Shown: positions 21,083 through 28,789, counted from the stretch's first letter. The stretch is 29,918 bases of DNA from Candidatus Hydrogenedentota bacterium (GCA_030123645.1 JASJYE010000002.1:1-29918); one strand, 5' to 3'. Notes: a model not told the origin generated them from the letters alone. Numbers and translations: made by a program.

Positions 21083-21318
21083 TGCCATACAAGTTCAAGG
21101 TCGGGGATCGGGTGAAGGTGATTGCGGTGCATGGGGATACCGCATTTGACAAGGCCGCTCGGGCTCATGTCGGTCACGTCGGCGCCGTGGAATCTACCGC
21201 CCGCGGTCAAGTCAATCCCTACATCGTCGCGGGATTACCGGACGACGAAAGCGCCTTCAACGCCAACGAGCTCGAAGCCGCCCCCGGGATGACGCGCAAG
21301 AAAAGAGGGAAGAAGTGA
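21082..21318 (+). CDS. Small SH3/KOW-like protein, tandem copy 2
   Basis: The 78-residue protein starts at ATG 21082, overlapping the previous stop (TAATG). It begins MPYKFKVGDRVKVIAVHG, has VGHVGAVESTARGQVNPYIV in the middle and ends NELEAAPGMTRKKRGKK. It is clearly related to the gene before it in the first strand, the ELEAAP segment and the basic tail, but the middles differ, so the duplication is old. The function is unknown. Confidence 0.65.
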   Translation: MPYKFKVGDRVKVIAVHGDTAFDKAARAHVGHVGAVESTARGQVNPYIVAGLPDDESAFNANELEAAPGMTRKKRGKK

Positions 21319-21626
21319 CAACGAAAAGCATGGAAGTCACAGTCAAGGCCACCATCGAGATCGGTGACGTCGAGCGGGACGTGGAGCTGAAGTACATATG
21401 CTACCCGGGCGAGGCTTCATCCGGCGATTACCCGGGCCATCCTCCGGGAGCCGAGTATCAGAGCGGCTTCTTTTGCGACACAGGCGAGGACTGCGAGAGC
21501 TTCATTGACCCGGCCGACTTCGAGGAAGATGCGTTGGAAAAGGCGCGCGAGATCGAGGCCGAAGATGCCGACGCGAAGGACGCGGCGCTTGAGGCTATGG
21601 CGGATGCGAGAAGGGATGGCGAGTGA
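21315..21626 (+). CDS. Hypothetical acidic phage protein
   Basis: The 103-residue protein starts at GTG 21315, overlapping the upstream TGA; ATG 21330 is an alternative. It has a beta-rich N-terminus (MEVTVKATIEIGDVERDVEL), then a Gly/Pro loop and an acidic helical end (EDALEKAREIEAEDADAK). I do not recognise the family. It is part of the early operon and overlaps the next gene. Confidence 0.6.
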   Translation: MTTKSMEVTVKATIEIGDVERDVELKYICYPGEASSGDYPGHPPGAEYQSGFFCDTGEDCESFIDPADFEEDALEKAREIEAEDADAKDAALEAMADARRDGE

Positions 21627-21808
21627 TGGCGGACCTGTGTCGGTCCTGTGTCCGCGCTAGTGTAGAATGGGCCAAGCGCGCGCTGACGCAGGGGCGATTC
21701 TCCGAAGAGACCAAGGATCATTACCGCCAACTCATTGCGGCATCAGAGGAGTGGCTTGGGCCTACGGAGCACACATGCCCGCGGGCAAGGAAGGACGGCG
21801 ACTCGTGA
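21626..21808 (+). CDS. Small hypothetical protein with Cys pairs
   Basis: The 60-residue protein is from ATG 21626, in an ATGA-type overlap with the upstream TGA (21624-21626). It has CRSC near the N-terminus and a HTCPRARK end; the middle is helical (VEWAKRALTQGRFSEETKDH). The two Cys and one His could bind a metal. The end overlaps the GTG start of the nuclease gene. No family recognised. Confidence 0.55.
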   Translation: MADLCRSCVRASVEWAKRALTQGRFSEETKDHYRQLIAASEEWLGPTEHTCPRARKDGDS

Positions 21809-22914
21809 CCGACAAGCTCCACCTACGCTGTAGCAAACTCCCGCTGTTCAATCTCTGCGCCTCGTCGGCAATCCCGGTGCGGAATCCGATCATTGAAGGC
21901 GTGAAAGACTTCAACAATCCCGCAAGCCTCGGAACTGCGGTGCATGAACCCTTGGCCCTTTTGGTCATGTCTGATGATGCGGACCCGGACTTGTCGGCCA
22001 TGGCGGCAGATCGAAACGTGGATACCGACGACCTCGCGCAACTCTACGACTATGGCAAGCGGTGCTGGCCGATGCTTAAGGAGCACTTCGGGGAGAAGCC
22101 GGTTGTCGAGGAATCTTTCGAGCGCGAGTTTTCGACCTTCATTCTCTCGGGGCATCCTGACATGCTCAGTGGGCCGGACATGGTCGTAGGCGTCATCGGG
22201 GATTGGAAGTCCGGCCGCGTCGAGTATGACGCCAGCTGGCAACTCTACGGCGGCAGTCTGGGCGGCGGCGCGCGGCGCGGCGTCATCGTCTGGCTGCGCG
22301 AGACGTGGACCGGCCAGCCCTTCGAGGTTGTCGAGATTCCGCCCGAGAAGGAAATCGTCGACAGGCTGACCGCTCAGGTCGCGGCCATGCACAAGGGCGA
22401 ATGCGTAACGGGCCCGCATTGCCGGACCATGTACTGCCCGCGTCAGCACGAGTGCGAAGCGTACCGCGAGAAATTGACCAACGAATGTACGGCGCTCGTG
22501 GAGCTCGACGGAAACGAGACGCTGCCCGCCCTTGAGATCGTGGCGCGCGGATACGAAGCGTGGAAGAACTACGAGGCTCTGAGCAAGCGATTCAAAGACC
22601 TGATGAACGAAGTGCTTGATACCCAGGGCGAGATCATTTTGCCGGGCGGCGACAAGAAACTCGTGCGGCTGACCACGCATCCGAAGGTGTTTGACGCGAG
22701 GGCTATCCTTGCGGTCATGGATGACTACGGGGTCCCCGAGCCCGCATCGTGTTTCAAGGTCGCGTCTACGAAACTGGAAAAGGCGGTCAAGGATATGGCG
22801 GCGGGCGTGGGCGAGAAAAAGGGGGCGCGCTATGCGGCGTTCCTGCAGGACTGCGAGACGGCCGGGGCGTTGCGATACGTGGAGAGGAAGACGCGCAAGG
22901 AAATCCGTGTCTAG
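21805..22914 (+). CDS. PD-(D/E)XK exonuclease, RecB/Cas4-like, with Cys cluster
   Basis: The start is GTG 21805 (369 residues), overlapping the previous stop; the longer frame from 21667 would overlap that gene almost fully. Nuclease motifs are visible in order: FNLCASSA (Cys18), SLGTAVHEPL (His47), LSGHPDML (Asp119), IGDWKSG (Asp133-x-Lys135) and SWQLYGG (Gln146). A C-terminal cluster CVTGPHCRTMYCPRQHEC (Cys200, 206, 211, 217) together with Cys18 may hold an iron-sulfur centre, as in Cas4/AddB nucleases. Residues 230-369 are mostly helical. It would resect phage DNA ends to make single strands for the RecT protein encoded downstream. Confidence 0.75.
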   Translation: MTDKLHLRCSKLPLFNLCASSAIPVRNPIIEGVKDFNNPASLGTAVHEPLALLVMSDDADPDLSAMAADRNVDTDDLAQLYDYGKRCWPMLKEHFGEKPVVEESFEREFSTFILSGHPDMLSGPDMVVGVIGDWKSGRVEYDASWQLYGGSLGGGARRGVIVWLRETWTGQPFEVVEIPPEKEIVDRLTAQVAAMHKGECVTGPHCRTMYCPRQHECEAYREKLTNECTALVELDGNETLPALEIVARGYEAWKNYEALSKRFKDLMNEVLDTQGEIILPGGDKKLVRLTTHPKVFDARAILAVMDDYGVPEPASCFKVASTKLEKAVKDMAAGVGEKKGARYAAFLQDCETAGALRYVERKTRKEIRV

Positions 22915-22936
22915 GGAAATGGGAGAGGGGTAGGAC

Positions 22937-24286
22937 ATGAAAGACGGGCCACTGAGTCTCACGAGTTTGGACGTGCAGAATATCCTGCGACTGAAGGCGG
23001 TGCGCCTGACGCTCGATCCGGGAGGCGTGCTTATCATCGAGGGCAAAAACGAGGCGGGCAAGAGTAGCGTTCTGCGCTCCCTCGAAATGCTTCTCTCGGG
23101 CGGCAAGGAAACGCCCGACGCTCCGATTCACGGCGACGCGACGAAGGGTCACATCATCGCCACGTTCGGCGATATCGTGGTCAAGAAGGTTTTCAGGAAG
23201 GGCAAGCGCCCAGTCCTCACGATCACGACCGCGGACGGCGCGCGGATGCAGGCTCCGCAGACGATGCTGGACAAGCTCTTGTCTCACGTTTCGCTCGACC
23301 CCGTCAGCTTCATGAACAAGAGCGACCGGGAGAAGACGGTCATTCTGTCTGACCTGATGGGATTCGACTCCAAGGAGTTCGATGCCGAGATCGAACGGCT
23401 CTACAACCTTCGGCGGGATGCGAACCGTGAGGCCGCGCGGCTTGCGGCCGTGGCCGATGCGACCACGTTTCACGAGGACGCGCCGGATGAAGAGGTCAGC
23501 GTGTCGGCGCTGATGACGGAGTTGCAGAAACGACAGGCACACAACGCGACAAGAGCAGAGGCGGCAGCACTCGTCGTGGATGGCTCGCGGCTTGTGGCCG
23601 AGGCTCGGGACGCTATCGAGCATGTCGGCCAGATGATTCGTAGTGTCGATCTTGCAATCACGACGCTTGAGCAGGAACTAGCCGACAAGCGCCTTGAGCG
23701 CGAGAATGGTATCCGCGCTAGGGCAGACGCGGGCGCCAAGCTGGCAAACCATCAGGGCACGGTCTCCGAACTCAAGGCCGCGCAAGAAGCCATCGTGCCC
23801 GCCAACGAAGACGAGATCACCGCCAAGATTGCGGCCGCCGATGACATCAACCGCCAAGTCCGCGACAACGTCGAGCGCGAGACGGCCCGGCACGCTGTAG
23901 ACATCGCAGATGTCAACCGGCGACAGGCCGATACGGAACTCAAGGCAGAGACAGACAGGCGCGAGAAGGCCCGCATGGAAGCCCGCAAGAATCTGCCTAT
24001 CCCCGACTTGGACATCACCGCCGATGCGGTACTCTATCGGGGCAAGCCACTATCGCAGGCCGGCGGCTCTGCCGAGCTCCGCGTGTCGGTCGCCGTGGCA
24101 ATCGCGCTCAATAAGGACAAGCGCGTGAAGCTTCTCTTGATCGACGACGCCGAGAAGCTGGATTCCGACAACGTGAAGGTCGTAATGGAAATGGCACGCG
24201 AGGCCGAGTTTCAGGTCATCATGTGCCGCGTCGGCGACGGCAAGACGGCAAGCGTCGTCATCGAGGACGGGGAAATCAAAGCCTAG
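22937..24286 (+). CDS. SbcC/Rad50/RecF-like ATPase
   Basis: The 449-residue protein has an N-terminal Walker A (GKNEAGKSS, residues 36-44), a central coiled coil (about 140-350), an ABC signature-like LSQAGGSAELR (from residue 372) and Walker B LLLIDD (399-404). These define an SMC/SbcC-type ATPase with a short coiled coil. Such proteins help a partner nuclease process DNA ends. It lies between the exonuclease and RecT genes, so the three probably work together. It starts at ATG 22937; a GGGAGAGGGG stretch precedes it. Confidence 0.8.
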   Translation: MKDGPLSLTSLDVQNILRLKAVRLTLDPGGVLIIEGKNEAGKSSVLRSLEMLLSGGKETPDAPIHGDATKGHIIATFGDIVVKKVFRKGKRPVLTITTADGARMQAPQTMLDKLLSHVSLDPVSFMNKSDREKTVILSDLMGFDSKEFDAEIERLYNLRRDANREAARLAAVADATTFHEDAPDEEVSVSALMTELQKRQAHNATRAEAAALVVDGSRLVAEARDAIEHVGQMIRSVDLAITTLEQELADKRLERENGIRARADAGAKLANHQGTVSELKAAQEAIVPANEDEITAKIAAADDINRQVRDNVERETARHAVDIADVNRRQADTELKAETDRREKARMEARKNLPIPDLDITADAVLYRGKPLSQAGGSAELRVSVAVAIALNKDKRVKLLLIDDAEKLDSDNVKVVMEMAREAEFQVIMCRVGDGKTASVVIEDGEIKA

Positions 24287-24290
24287 ATAC

Positions 24291-24321
24291 CTGTTGACAT
24301 TCAACAGACCGCGCGTAGACT
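24291..24321 (+). promoter_or_regulatory. Promoter with palindromic operator over the -35
   Basis: TTGACA (24294-24299), a 16-base spacer and TAGACT (24316-24321) form a sigma70-type promoter. The bases CTGTTGACATTCAACAG (24291-24307) are a perfect palindrome with 7-bp arms and a 3-base centre. It covers the -35, as a repressor operator would. It is just after the ATPase gene and 24 bases before the next start codon. Confidence 0.6.
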
Positions 24322-24344
24322 CTGTGCGGGAAGAGGGGTGACGG

Positions 24345-24533
24345 ATGGCTGCAACACATTCAGGCGCGTTGGCGGAGGCGGCTGCTTTCCACGACGCCGT
24401 TAAGGAAGACTTAGAGGCCAGCGAAGCGGAAGTCGGGACGGCGGCCAAGACAATCGCCGCGCTAGAAATGCAGGTCGTGGAGCTGCAAGGCAAGGTTCAA
24501 CAGCTACGGAAGGATGCGAACAATGGGTGCTGA
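24345..24533 (+). CDS. Small coiled-coil protein
   Basis: The 62-residue, Ala/Glu/Lys-rich protein is almost entirely helical (LEASEAEVGTAAKTIAALE, then VVELQGKVQQLRK). ATG 24345 follows GAAGAGGGG and the promoter at 24294. It overlaps the RecT start by 11 bases. It may assist or regulate RecT, but no family is recognised. Confidence 0.6.
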   Translation: MAATHSGALAEAAAFHDAVKEDLEASEAEVGTAAKTIAALEMQVVELQGKVQQLRKDANNGC

Positions 24534-25467
24534 AAATCTGCCGGCGAAGACGGAAGAGGCGCCCCTGACGCAAGCCGAGATCACCGGCGCTGTCGGCGGC
24601 TGGGGCACGATGGCAAAGGTGCTGGCCGCCAAGCACGGGGAAATGTCACGAGTGGTCAACGCGGCTTTGACGCCCGAGAAGCTGACGCAGCTGACCCTCA
24701 CCGCCATGAAGAACGCGAAGACCGCATCGAAGATTTTACAATGCACCGGCCTGTCCGTCGCAAAGACGTTCATGGATCTTGCCATGACCGGCCTGTCGCC
24801 CGCGCCGCAACTCGGGCTCGTTTGTTTCGTGCCATACGGCAAGGACCTTCAGCTGCAAATCGAGTACCGGGGCTTCATCGCTCTGGCGAAACGGTCGGGT
24901 CAGGTGTCCTACATCACGGCCGACGTAGTCCGCGAGGGCGACGACTTTGCCTACGAGCGCGGGACGGAACAATTTCTGCGGCACGTCCCCAAGGGCGTCG
25001 GCGAGGCCACGCATTACTACGCGCTCGTGAGATTCAAGGATGGGTCCTCGGATTTCCGTGTGATGACCAAAGCCCAGGTCGAGAAGCACCGGGACAAGTT
25101 TAGCAAACAGTACATGGCCACAAAGCGGGGCACATGGAAAGATCACTTTGACGCGATGGCTATGAAAACTTGTATACGGCTTCTCTGCAAGCTCCTGGAC
25201 CTGTCGCCCGAGATGACCCACGCCGCCCGGCTGGACGAATACAACGAGGCTGGCGTCGGGGCCCGCAGTCTCGACATGAACAAGCCCGGCCGCTCAGGAC
25301 TCGATCTAAGCCCCCGGCGCATCGAATCCGAGTCAGTACCGGCAGACGACGCGAAAGCCGCGCAGAGCGACACAGGGGAGCACGAGCGCGAGCCTGACGA
25401 GTCGCGGGCAGCCTCGAGCGATATGCCGAGCGACGCGGACTTGCGGGCTTCGGGATTCGACGAATAG
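24523..25467 (+). CDS. recT: RecT-family single-strand annealing protein
   Basis: ATG 24523 (314 residues) is preferred over ATG 24514 because GGAAGG at 24508-24513 is nine bases upstream. The core shows the RecT pattern: TGLSVAKTFMDLAMTGLSPA, then LQLQIEYRGFIALAKRSGQV, ITADVVREGDDFAYERGTEQ and YYALVRFKDG. The C-terminal 60 residues are acidic and disordered. RecT anneals single strands exposed by the upstream exonuclease, giving phage recombination. The genes between 21805 and 25467 form one recombination module. Confidence 0.88.
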   Translation: MGAENLPAKTEEAPLTQAEITGAVGGWGTMAKVLAAKHGEMSRVVNAALTPEKLTQLTLTAMKNAKTASKILQCTGLSVAKTFMDLAMTGLSPAPQLGLVCFVPYGKDLQLQIEYRGFIALAKRSGQVSYITADVVREGDDFAYERGTEQFLRHVPKGVGEATHYYALVRFKDGSSDFRVMTKAQVEKHRDKFSKQYMATKRGTWKDHFDAMAMKTCIRLLCKLLDLSPEMTHAARLDEYNEAGVGARSLDMNKPGRSGLDLSPRRIESESVPADDAKAAQSDTGEHEREPDESRAASSDMPSDADLRASGFDE

Positions 25468-25523
25468 GGCTTGACGGCGGGCGGCGTCTTTTTTGTCTAC
25501 AATATCCTAGATAGGTGGGCGTG

Positions 25524-26201
25524 ATGGTTTTGTCGGCAGACGAGCAGAACCGCGTGGACGAATGCGAAGAGTGCGAGGCGAGGACTGATGCCGAACTCGC
25601 CAACGCCAACGAACGCGCGAACGAATGGGAAGGGCTGGCGGCGAGTCGGTGGGCGAAGCTCAAAGAGGCGCGGGCGCACGCCGAAAGCATGCGAGACACC
25701 TACGTTCCGGTGCGCAACGCGATTGACCTGATGGAGCGCCTGGAAGCTGTCGGCTACGGCAAGCCCGGCACGCCGAACACGCTCTACTGTATGGTGCTGG
25801 CGGCGTGCGATGACATCGAGCGGCTGAGGCAAGAAACTGCCGAAGCGAAGCTGATAGCGCGCGGTGTCGAAGAGGGCGCGGCGGAATGGGAAGACGATTG
25901 CAAAGAGGCGCAGGCCCGCGTCGCCAAGCTCTATAAGAACATCGCGGAACTCGGCACGTCGATTGGGGATCATCAGGCCGACATTCTGATTCTCAGGGCC
26001 AATCGTGACAACGACAAAACCCGCATCGCCCTCCTCGAGAAATCCCTCCGCTTCATCGAGCGCGTGGACAAGACGCCCGCCTATCGCTGCAAGGGCACGA
26101 ACGCCGACAGAGACAGGCATGGCCAGCTGCCTAAGAAGTCGGGGCAGCGGTGGAAAACTCCCCGCGAGATCGTGGGGGACTTGAAGCTGCCGGCGGAGTA
26201 A
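25524..26201 (+). CDS. Hypothetical coiled-coil protein
   Basis: The 225-residue protein starts at ATG 25524 behind AGGTGGG; GTG 25515 is an alternative. The N-terminus is Cys/Glu rich (DECEECEARTDAELANANER), and helices run through most of the chain (KEARAHAESMRDTY, then QETAEAKLIARGVEEGAAE). The C-terminal part is basic (RDRHGQLPKKSGQRWKTP). No enzymatic motif is seen. It is in the early operon after RecT. A weak GACG/CGTC stem plus T6 (25472-25495) lies just upstream. Confidence 0.6.
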   Translation: MVLSADEQNRVDECEECEARTDAELANANERANEWEGLAASRWAKLKEARAHAESMRDTYVPVRNAIDLMERLEAVGYGKPGTPNTLYCMVLAACDDIERLRQETAEAKLIARGVEEGAAEWEDDCKEAQARVAKLYKNIAELGTSIGDHQADILILRANRDNDKTRIALLEKSLRFIERVDKTPAYRCKGTNADRDRHGQLPKKSGQRWKTPREIVGDLKLPAE

Positions 26202-26243
26202 GCGGCGGGTGGCGTGGTAGCAGCGGACCACGGGGGATAGACG

Positions 26244-26552
26244 ATGAACGCAGTACCCAAGAAGGACCGGAGTTGCGGCAACTGCGCGCTGGACCGCATC
26301 CAAAACGAGCACTGCAATGATTGTGACGACCCGGGGCTTTCGCGATGGCGCGAGTGCAGCTGGCACACGGTGAAACGCGCCAACAGGATCATTGCGAAGC
26401 AGCGCAAAGCCCTGAGGGCGGCGCAACACGACCTCGCCACGACTACGGGCCTGTACTGCACAGATGTAGAGCGGGATGGCGTGAGGCTCCCCGAGGGCTT
26501 CCAGCTAGAGCACCCGTCACTTGCGCTGATCGAGAAGACCTTGAAGGCATGA
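26244..26552 (+). CDS. Small Cys-rich (zinc-binding-like) protein
   Basis: The 102-residue protein has an N-terminal cluster: CGNCALD, then EHCNDCDDPGLSRWREC and SWH, enough ligands for a zinc site. A helical region with KRANRIIAKQRKALRAAQHD follows, and the end is LEHPSLALIEKTLKA. A GGGGGAT site precedes ATG 26244. Such proteins are common in phage early regions; the function is unknown. Confidence 0.6.
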   Translation: MNAVPKKDRSCGNCALDRIQNEHCNDCDDPGLSRWRECSWHTVKRANRIIAKQRKALRAAQHDLATTTGLYCTDVERDGVRLPEGFQLEHPSLALIEKTLKA

Positions 26553-26641
26553 CTGCCGCGACAAGACCATACGCCGCGCGCCGCGCGCCACGTGGTGCTG
26601 ACGAGGCAGGCAAGGCAGAGGAGCCCGCGAAACTTCCTTGA
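26549..26641 (+). CDS. Possible 30-residue protein, ATGA-coupled
   Basis: ATG 26549 overlaps the stop of the Cys-rich gene (TGA 26550-26552), giving a 30-residue basic, Ala/Arg-rich peptide. No Shine-Dalgarno is needed if it is coupled. The composition is like that of unselected GC-rich frames, so I give it low weight. Confidence 0.2.
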   Translation: MTAATRPYAARRAPRGADEAGKAEEPAKLP

Positions 26642-26702
26642 CGGCCGTTGGGGCATCCGGTAACTTTGCCCCTGGATAGTTGCACCGCCGGAGGATTCAC
26701 TG

Positions 26703-26789
26703 ATGCTCAAACTGGACGCCGCAACAGAACATGCCACCTCCTTCGGGGGTCAACTGTCCGCCTGTTGCGGCGTCCTTTTCTTTCAGTGA
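26703..26789 (+). CDS. Candidate 28-residue leader peptide spanning a terminator
   Basis: ATG 26703 has an ideal site, GGAGG at 26690-26694, eight bases upstream. The 28-residue frame starts MLKLDAATEHATSF, includes CC, and ends VLFFQ before TGA 26787-26789. Its coding region contains both arms of a 14-bp stem and the T-rich tail. A ribosome crossing it would break the hairpin, the logic of a leader-peptide attenuator for the gene at 26802. No homologue is recognised. Confidence 0.4.
   Translation: MLKLDAATEHATSFGGQLSACCGVLFFQ
26714..26783 (+). terminator. Rho-independent terminator/attenuator
   Basis: GGACGCCGCAACAG (26714-26727) pairs perfectly with CTGTTGCGGCGTCC (26762-26775), a 14-bp stem, followed by TTTTCTTT (26776-26783). 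The 34-base loop has a second hairpin, ACCTCC with GGGGGT around TTC. A weaker GGGGC/GCCCC hairpin lies upstream at 26650-26672. It is 18 bases before the start of the next gene. Confidence 0.65.
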
Positions 26790-26801
26790 CAAGGTGGCGT
26801 G

Positions 26802-28055
26802 ATGCCAAGGGGCGACGATGTCTTTGTGAGATTCTACACCCGGTTCATCCTCGAAGACCCGCGCTTCCTTCGGCATAGTTTAACCGCGCGCGCCGTGTTC
26901 CTTCACCTGTCTTCCGTCGCCGTCAGTCGTCGCAGTGAATTCCTCCCGGCGCGTTACGACGCCGAGGCTTTGGCTATCAGCATGAGATGTTCGGAGGCCG
27001 AAGTGTCGGCCGGGCTCGAGGAATTGATATCTGCAAAGCGCGAGCCACTTATGGGACGCCTGAAAGACGGCCGTCTCAGGATCGTGGACGTGCGCAAATG
27101 CCACGGGACCAACTTCCGCTGGATCGACGAGACCGACGATTTCGCAGATTGGGCGCGCGAAACTGGCGAAACACCACCTAAAGTAGTGAGTCTACCAGAG
27201 GCGTATCCCCGTACGGGGACTAACGGGGACAGTCGGGGACAGCAGTCCCCGGAATCCCGCGCACTTCCAGAGGTTAGAGGTAAGAGGGAAGAGGTAAGAG
27301 AACAAGAGCCCGGCGCGCCCAAAGGGCTGCGCGCCGTTGCCGTAGAGAATCAGAGTCTAAATTCCCCGCCGTCCAACCATCCGTTACCGGGCGACGTTCT
27401 ACTGCCCGACACGCTCACGAACGTCACGGCGGGGATGATTCATAAATGGATTGAACGACACGACTTCCGAGGATGGGGCCACCTGCTTGAGAAGATCGTA
27501 GCTTCCGACACGGCTGACCCGATCTATCTTCTCGCGCACATCATCGAGATTGACAACAGCCCGAGCATTCTGAACAAGCCCGCGACGCTCCTGAAGCGCA
27601 TGGCAAGGCCGAGTCCCGGGACGAAGCGGCGAATTCCTGCCGACAAGTGGCAAGCCAGGGCCAAAGAGTTGATCAATGGGTTGCCAACAGATCGGCCGAA
27701 GTCGAAGTCGGAGCCGGAGCAGATCGGCGAGACGCTTGGCAACATAACCGACAACGAATCCTTTGACCAAGCGGATAACCCCACAGAGGCGGCGCGGGTC
27801 TGGCGGGAGGTCACGGCGGCGTTCCGTCTCTGGAATGGACAGGAGCCGGCGGAAACACTGGAAGCCACGGCAGAAGCACGAGGCAAGATGTTGACTTACG
27901 ACGGTCAGGTCAAAGTGCTCGTTGCGATTTTCGATGCCGTGAGTGCGACGAAAGCGAAGCCGGATAGGCGGTGGGCTGCGTTCCGCAAGAAACTCAAGGG
28001 GCGTGGCGGAGGTTCGGCTGACGGGCGACGGTGGGCGAAGACATTTACGGGGTGA
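26802..28055 (+). CDS. Replication initiator-like protein (winged-helix N-terminus)
   Basis: The 417-residue protein starts at ATG 26802 (AAGGTGG upstream; GTG 26799 is an alternative). Residues about 8-95 look like the winged-helix domain common to phage replication proteins: FVRFYTRFILEDPRFLRH, then LTARAVFLHLSSVAVSR and DAEALAISMRCSEAEVSAGL. A flexible Pro/Gly/Glu/Arg linker (about 135-190) is encoded by a region with iteron-like repeats. The C-terminal half is helical, with MIHKWIERHDFRGWGHLLEK and TEAARVWREVTAAFRLW. The arrangement resembles lambda O, whose gene holds the origin. It probably recruits the host helicase. Family is inferred, not certain. Confidence 0.55.
   Translation: MPRGDDVFVRFYTRFILEDPRFLRHSLTARAVFLHLSSVAVSRRSEFLPARYDAEALAISMRCSEAEVSAGLEELISAKREPLMGRLKDGRLRIVDVRKCHGTNFRWIDETDDFADWARETGETPPKVVSLPEAYPRTGTNGDSRGQQSPESRALPEVRGKREEVREQEPGAPKGLRAVAVENQSLNSPPSNHPLPGDVLLPDTLTNVTAGMIHKWIERHDFRGWGHLLEKIVASDTADPIYLLAHIIEIDNSPSILNKPATLLKRMARPSPGTKRRIPADKWQARAKELINGLPTDRPKSKSEPEQIGETLGNITDNESFDQADNPTEAARVWREVTAAFRLWNGQEPAETLEATAEARGKMLTYDGQVKVLVAIFDAVSATKAKPDRRWAAFRKKLKGRGGGSADGRRWAKTFTG
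27207..27307 (+). other. Candidate replication origin inside the initiator gene
   Basis: CGGGGAC occurs at 27214-27220, 27224-27230 and 27234-27240, exactly 10 bp apart. It is flanked by inverted copies (CCCC at 27207-27210, making the palindrome CCCCGTACGGGG, and GTCCCC at 27245-27250). Next comes a purine-rich tract with AGAGGTTAG (27269) and AGAGGTAAGAG (27276 and 27290), spaced 7 and 14 bases. Iterons next to a strand-biased tract in the initiator's linker region resemble lambda-type origins. Confidence 0.45.
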
Positions 28056-28069
28056 GTGGTGGTGAACTG

Positions 28070-28291
28070 ATGGAGCTGTGCAACGACGAGATCAACGATT
28101 GCGCAAAAGCTCAATGCGAAGTCTGCGGCGTAGGGCACTGCATTTGTAAGCGGTGCGTCGGGATGGAATGCGAAGAGCAAGACGCCCCGTCCTGGAGGGC
28201 GAAAAACTGCGGCGACAAGGAAAAGCGGGCCGGGCTGAATCAGTGTGACCTCTTTGATATTGGGCGCGGGCATGAGCCGGACAGGTGGTAG
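28070..28291 (+). CDS. Small Cys-rich zinc-ribbon-like protein
   Basis: The 73-residue protein is from ATG 28070; GTG 28052, overlapping the upstream stop, and GTG 28031 are alternatives. It contains CEVCGVGHCICKRCVGMEC, a dense run of Cys that could bind one or two zinc ions, then a charged tail ending GHEPDRW. The function is unknown. It is in the early operon between initiator and PUA-like genes. Confidence 0.55.
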   Translation: MELCNDEINDCAKAQCEVCGVGHCICKRCVGMECEEQDAPSWRAKNCGDKEKRAGLNQCDLFDIGRGHEPDRW

Positions 28292-28333
28292 ACGCACGGC
28301 CAGCCGTCAGACGCGAAAGGGAAAAGGGCAAGC

Positions 28334-28789
28334 ATGGACGTCGTGATAACCGTGCCGCAGAACTTCCGCTTCGCCGGACTTCGGGGACTCACCGCATGGT
28401 GCGCCGAAGGCGACTGTGCCGGCGAAGCTCAGGACTCGGGCGAAATGTGGGTATACAACACATGGGGGCCAAAGCCGGGTATCCAAGCGGGCGAGCGGGT
28501 CTACGTTGTCTGCGAGGATCGACTCCGCGGTTATGCGCCGTTGGTTGAATTAGACTTCCATGCTAACCGCACCGGCCAGGGCCGTGTGATATTCGTGCGT
28601 CAAGGCGGCGCGCAGGCGGTGACATTGTCCGAGCGAATCACCGGCTTTCGAGGCTGGCGTTACCGGTGGTGGAAACGCGAAGACGAGATCCCGTTTCCCG
28701 AGTGGCGCACCGAGGATGTTCGAGGGCAATCCAAGCGGCGGGGGAAAGAGCTCGGGCAGATGTTGCTTCTGCCGGATGGGGGCGCTTGA
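28334..28789 (+). CDS. PUA/ASCH-like domain protein
   Basis: The 151-residue protein has AGERVYVVCEDRLRGYAPLV, then GQGRVIFVRQGGAQAVTLSE and ITGFRGWRYRWWKREDEIPF. A G.R.Y.....L.G.A.... strand pair followed by an aromatic FRGWRYRWW segment is typical of small PUA/ASCH-like RNA- or modified-base-binding domains often carried by phages. It ends in a basic/Gln tail. The start ATG 28334 follows AGGGCAAGC. Assignment is by pattern only. Confidence 0.5.
   Translation: MDVVITVPQNFRFAGLRGLTAWCAEGDCAGEAQDSGEMWVYNTWGPKPGIQAGERVYVVCEDRLRGYAPLVELDFHANRTGQGRVIFVRQGGAQAVTLSERITGFRGWRYRWWKREDEIPFPEWRTEDVRGQSKRRGKELGQMLLLPDGGA

Noticed and set aside
25471..25503. TTGACG and TACAAT as a promoter before the gene at 25524
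   Set aside because: The spacer is 21 bases, too long for a normal sigma70 promoter, and there is a weak stem plus T6 in between.
25497..26429. 310-residue open frame on the minus strand
   Set aside because: It lies across two + strand early genes with good starts and has no motif; judged a shadow frame.
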